From Deltaproteobacteria bacterium (GTDB lineage Bacteria > Myxococcota > Myxococcia > SLRQ01): 7,145 bases of DNA. Below, piece by piece: positions 6,297 to 7,145 of this stretch (within the stretch, counting starts at the first letter, position 1; every line of letters begins with the position of its first letter). The position numbers and the translations under genes were made by a program. The stretch lies in the NCBI GenBank assembly GCA_007128675.1, contig SKWY01000271.1, forward strand, positions 1-7,145. Direction: 5' to 3'. The notes under the pieces were generated by a model. The model had not been told where the DNA came from. It made no database searches and saw nothing but the letters and a program-made list of their open reading frames with translations.

Positions 6297-7145
6297 TCAG
6301 CGATGAGCCCGCTGCTGGCCTCGAGTCTTGAGATCGAAGGAGATGATGTAGCCAGAGCCAGCGTAAGGCACAAACACACGTCCGCTCCCATAAGTCTCCA
6401 CATTCGGACGATAGACAGCCGGCTGTCCTATGAGCGCTGGTCTGGAGACCTGAAGAAGCATGGAATCGGGAAAGGCTCTCACCGGGTCGAGCCCAGCATG
6501 CACCCGCAGCTCTCGTTCCGCTCCCTCCTCCATGTAGGCCTCGTCCTGGACAGGCGCCAGCGTGAAACCTATCTCCGGCCCATCAATGGGGGGCTCGGTG
6601 TCCATGAAACGCTCTCCGTCATACGCGAAGAAGTCACCCGGCTCGAGTCTCCACACCTCCTCGAGCTCGTCCCCGAGCACCATATAGCCTCCCGCCCGTA
6701 CGCCGTAGACAAGGGGAGATGCAAAGCAGTCTGCTTCGGGAAGTCTCGCCCCTGCCTCGATGACGGAAAGCGTCATCGCGCCGTCGGGATCCACCGCTGC
6801 CACTTCCCAGAGCAACTCGTCCGAAAGGTCCGAAAGACCGCAGCTCGGCTCATCGACATTCAACCTGCTCTTTATGGAAAGCAGATCACCCGGCAGGACA
6901 TGACGCTCATGCTCCAAGACTTCGAATGCCGGCACGACCCTGACAGCATCGCCTATCGTCTCGAGAACGCCGAGCGCGGGCGAATGCCCCGGCAGAGCAC
7001 CGCGCCAAGAGATTCTCCAGACGCGGGTACGGCTGACGCCGGGTGTCAGTTCCACGATCGGCAGCAGAGGCGGCTCATCTTCGCCCTGCACGAAATCGGG
7101 GTTCTCTGTGGTCTCGATAACGGGAGCGCTCCAATCGATGTCCGA
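6297..7145 (-). CDS. Unrecognised beta-rich, acidic protein, 5' end outside the window
   Basis: The reading frame runs open to the window edge, so the N-terminus is missing; 282 residues and a TGA stop are visible. A GTG at 7091 is in frame, but the frame stays open upstream (IDWSAPVIETTENP), so I read the gene as truncated by the window. I do not recognise a family. The visible part is acidic and looks mainly beta-strand, with short alternating hydrophobic segments and many Gly, Pro and Asp turns. It has only two cysteines (visible residues 102 and 140), which could form a disulfide. No transmembrane helix is seen. The C-terminal GSGRVFVPYAGSGYIISFD resembles strands of the repeat-built surface or lipoproteins common in Myxococcota, so export is plausible, but the signal region cannot be seen. 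It precedes the giant activase gene by 108 bases on the same strand, with a palindrome between them; a functional link is not evident. Confidence 0.75.
   Translation of the reverse strand, partial: SDIDWSAPVIETTENPDFVQGEDEPPLLPIVELTPGVSRTRVWRISWRGALPGHSPALGVLETIGDAVRVVPAFEVLEHERHVLPGDLLSIKSRLNVDEPSCGLSDLSDELLWEVAAVDPDGAMTLSVIEAGARLPEADCFASPLVYGVRAGGYMVLGDELEEVWRLEPGDFFAYDGERFMDTEPPIDGPEIGFTLAPVQDEAYMEEGAERELRVHAGLDPVRAFPDSMLLQVSRPALIGQPAVYRPNVETYGSGRVFVPYAGSGYIISFDLKTRGQQRAHR

Noticed and set aside
1..7145. Search for CRISPR repeats, tRNA or rRNA genes, insertion sequences and defence-system genes
   Set aside because: No spaced direct repeats, cloverleaf-like stretches, transposase motifs or nuclease/defence domains were seen on either strand.

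Overview
This window suggests a bacterium with at least part of its metabolism anaerobic, most likely from the old deltaproteobacterial grouping (Desulfobacterota, Myxococcota or a related uncultured lineage). The evidence is a very large ATP-dependent acyl-CoA dehydratase activase fusion of the type common in anaerobes, next to acyl-CoA handling genes and an unrecognised beta-rich protein of a style I associate with Myxococcota. The lineage is an inference from protein style and moderate-to-high G+C content; there is no marker gene.

All genes lie on the minus strand, so they read from high to low coordinates. At 7145-6297 is the 3' part of an unrecognised protein cut by the window edge. Next comes a spacer of 108 bases with a perfect 18-bp palindrome and a second hairpin. 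Positions 6188-1794 hold one 1464-residue gene. It joins two BcrA/BadF-type ATPase (activase) domains to a cysteine-rich DUF2229/HgdA-like module and a C-terminal HgdB-like module. A 204-base spacer follows (1793-1590), carrying a clear sigma-70-type promoter with an exact TTGACA. That promoter should drive a two-gene unit: a stand-alone SCP-2 lipid-carrier domain protein (1589-1266) and a CaiB/BaiF-family enzyme (1208-27) that keeps all three catalytic residues of alpha-methylacyl-CoA racemase.

Functionally, the giant protein probably uses ATP hydrolysis to push single electrons at very low potential into its own iron-sulfur catalytic half, as 2-hydroxyacyl-CoA dehydratases and double-cubane cluster proteins do; its substrate is unknown. 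The SCP-2 and racemase-like pair fits handling of branched-chain or steroid-derived acyl-CoA. Whether the two units share a pathway cannot be decided here: they are adjacent and co-directional but seem to have separate promoters. I saw no RNA genes, mobile elements, CRISPR arrays or broken genes.
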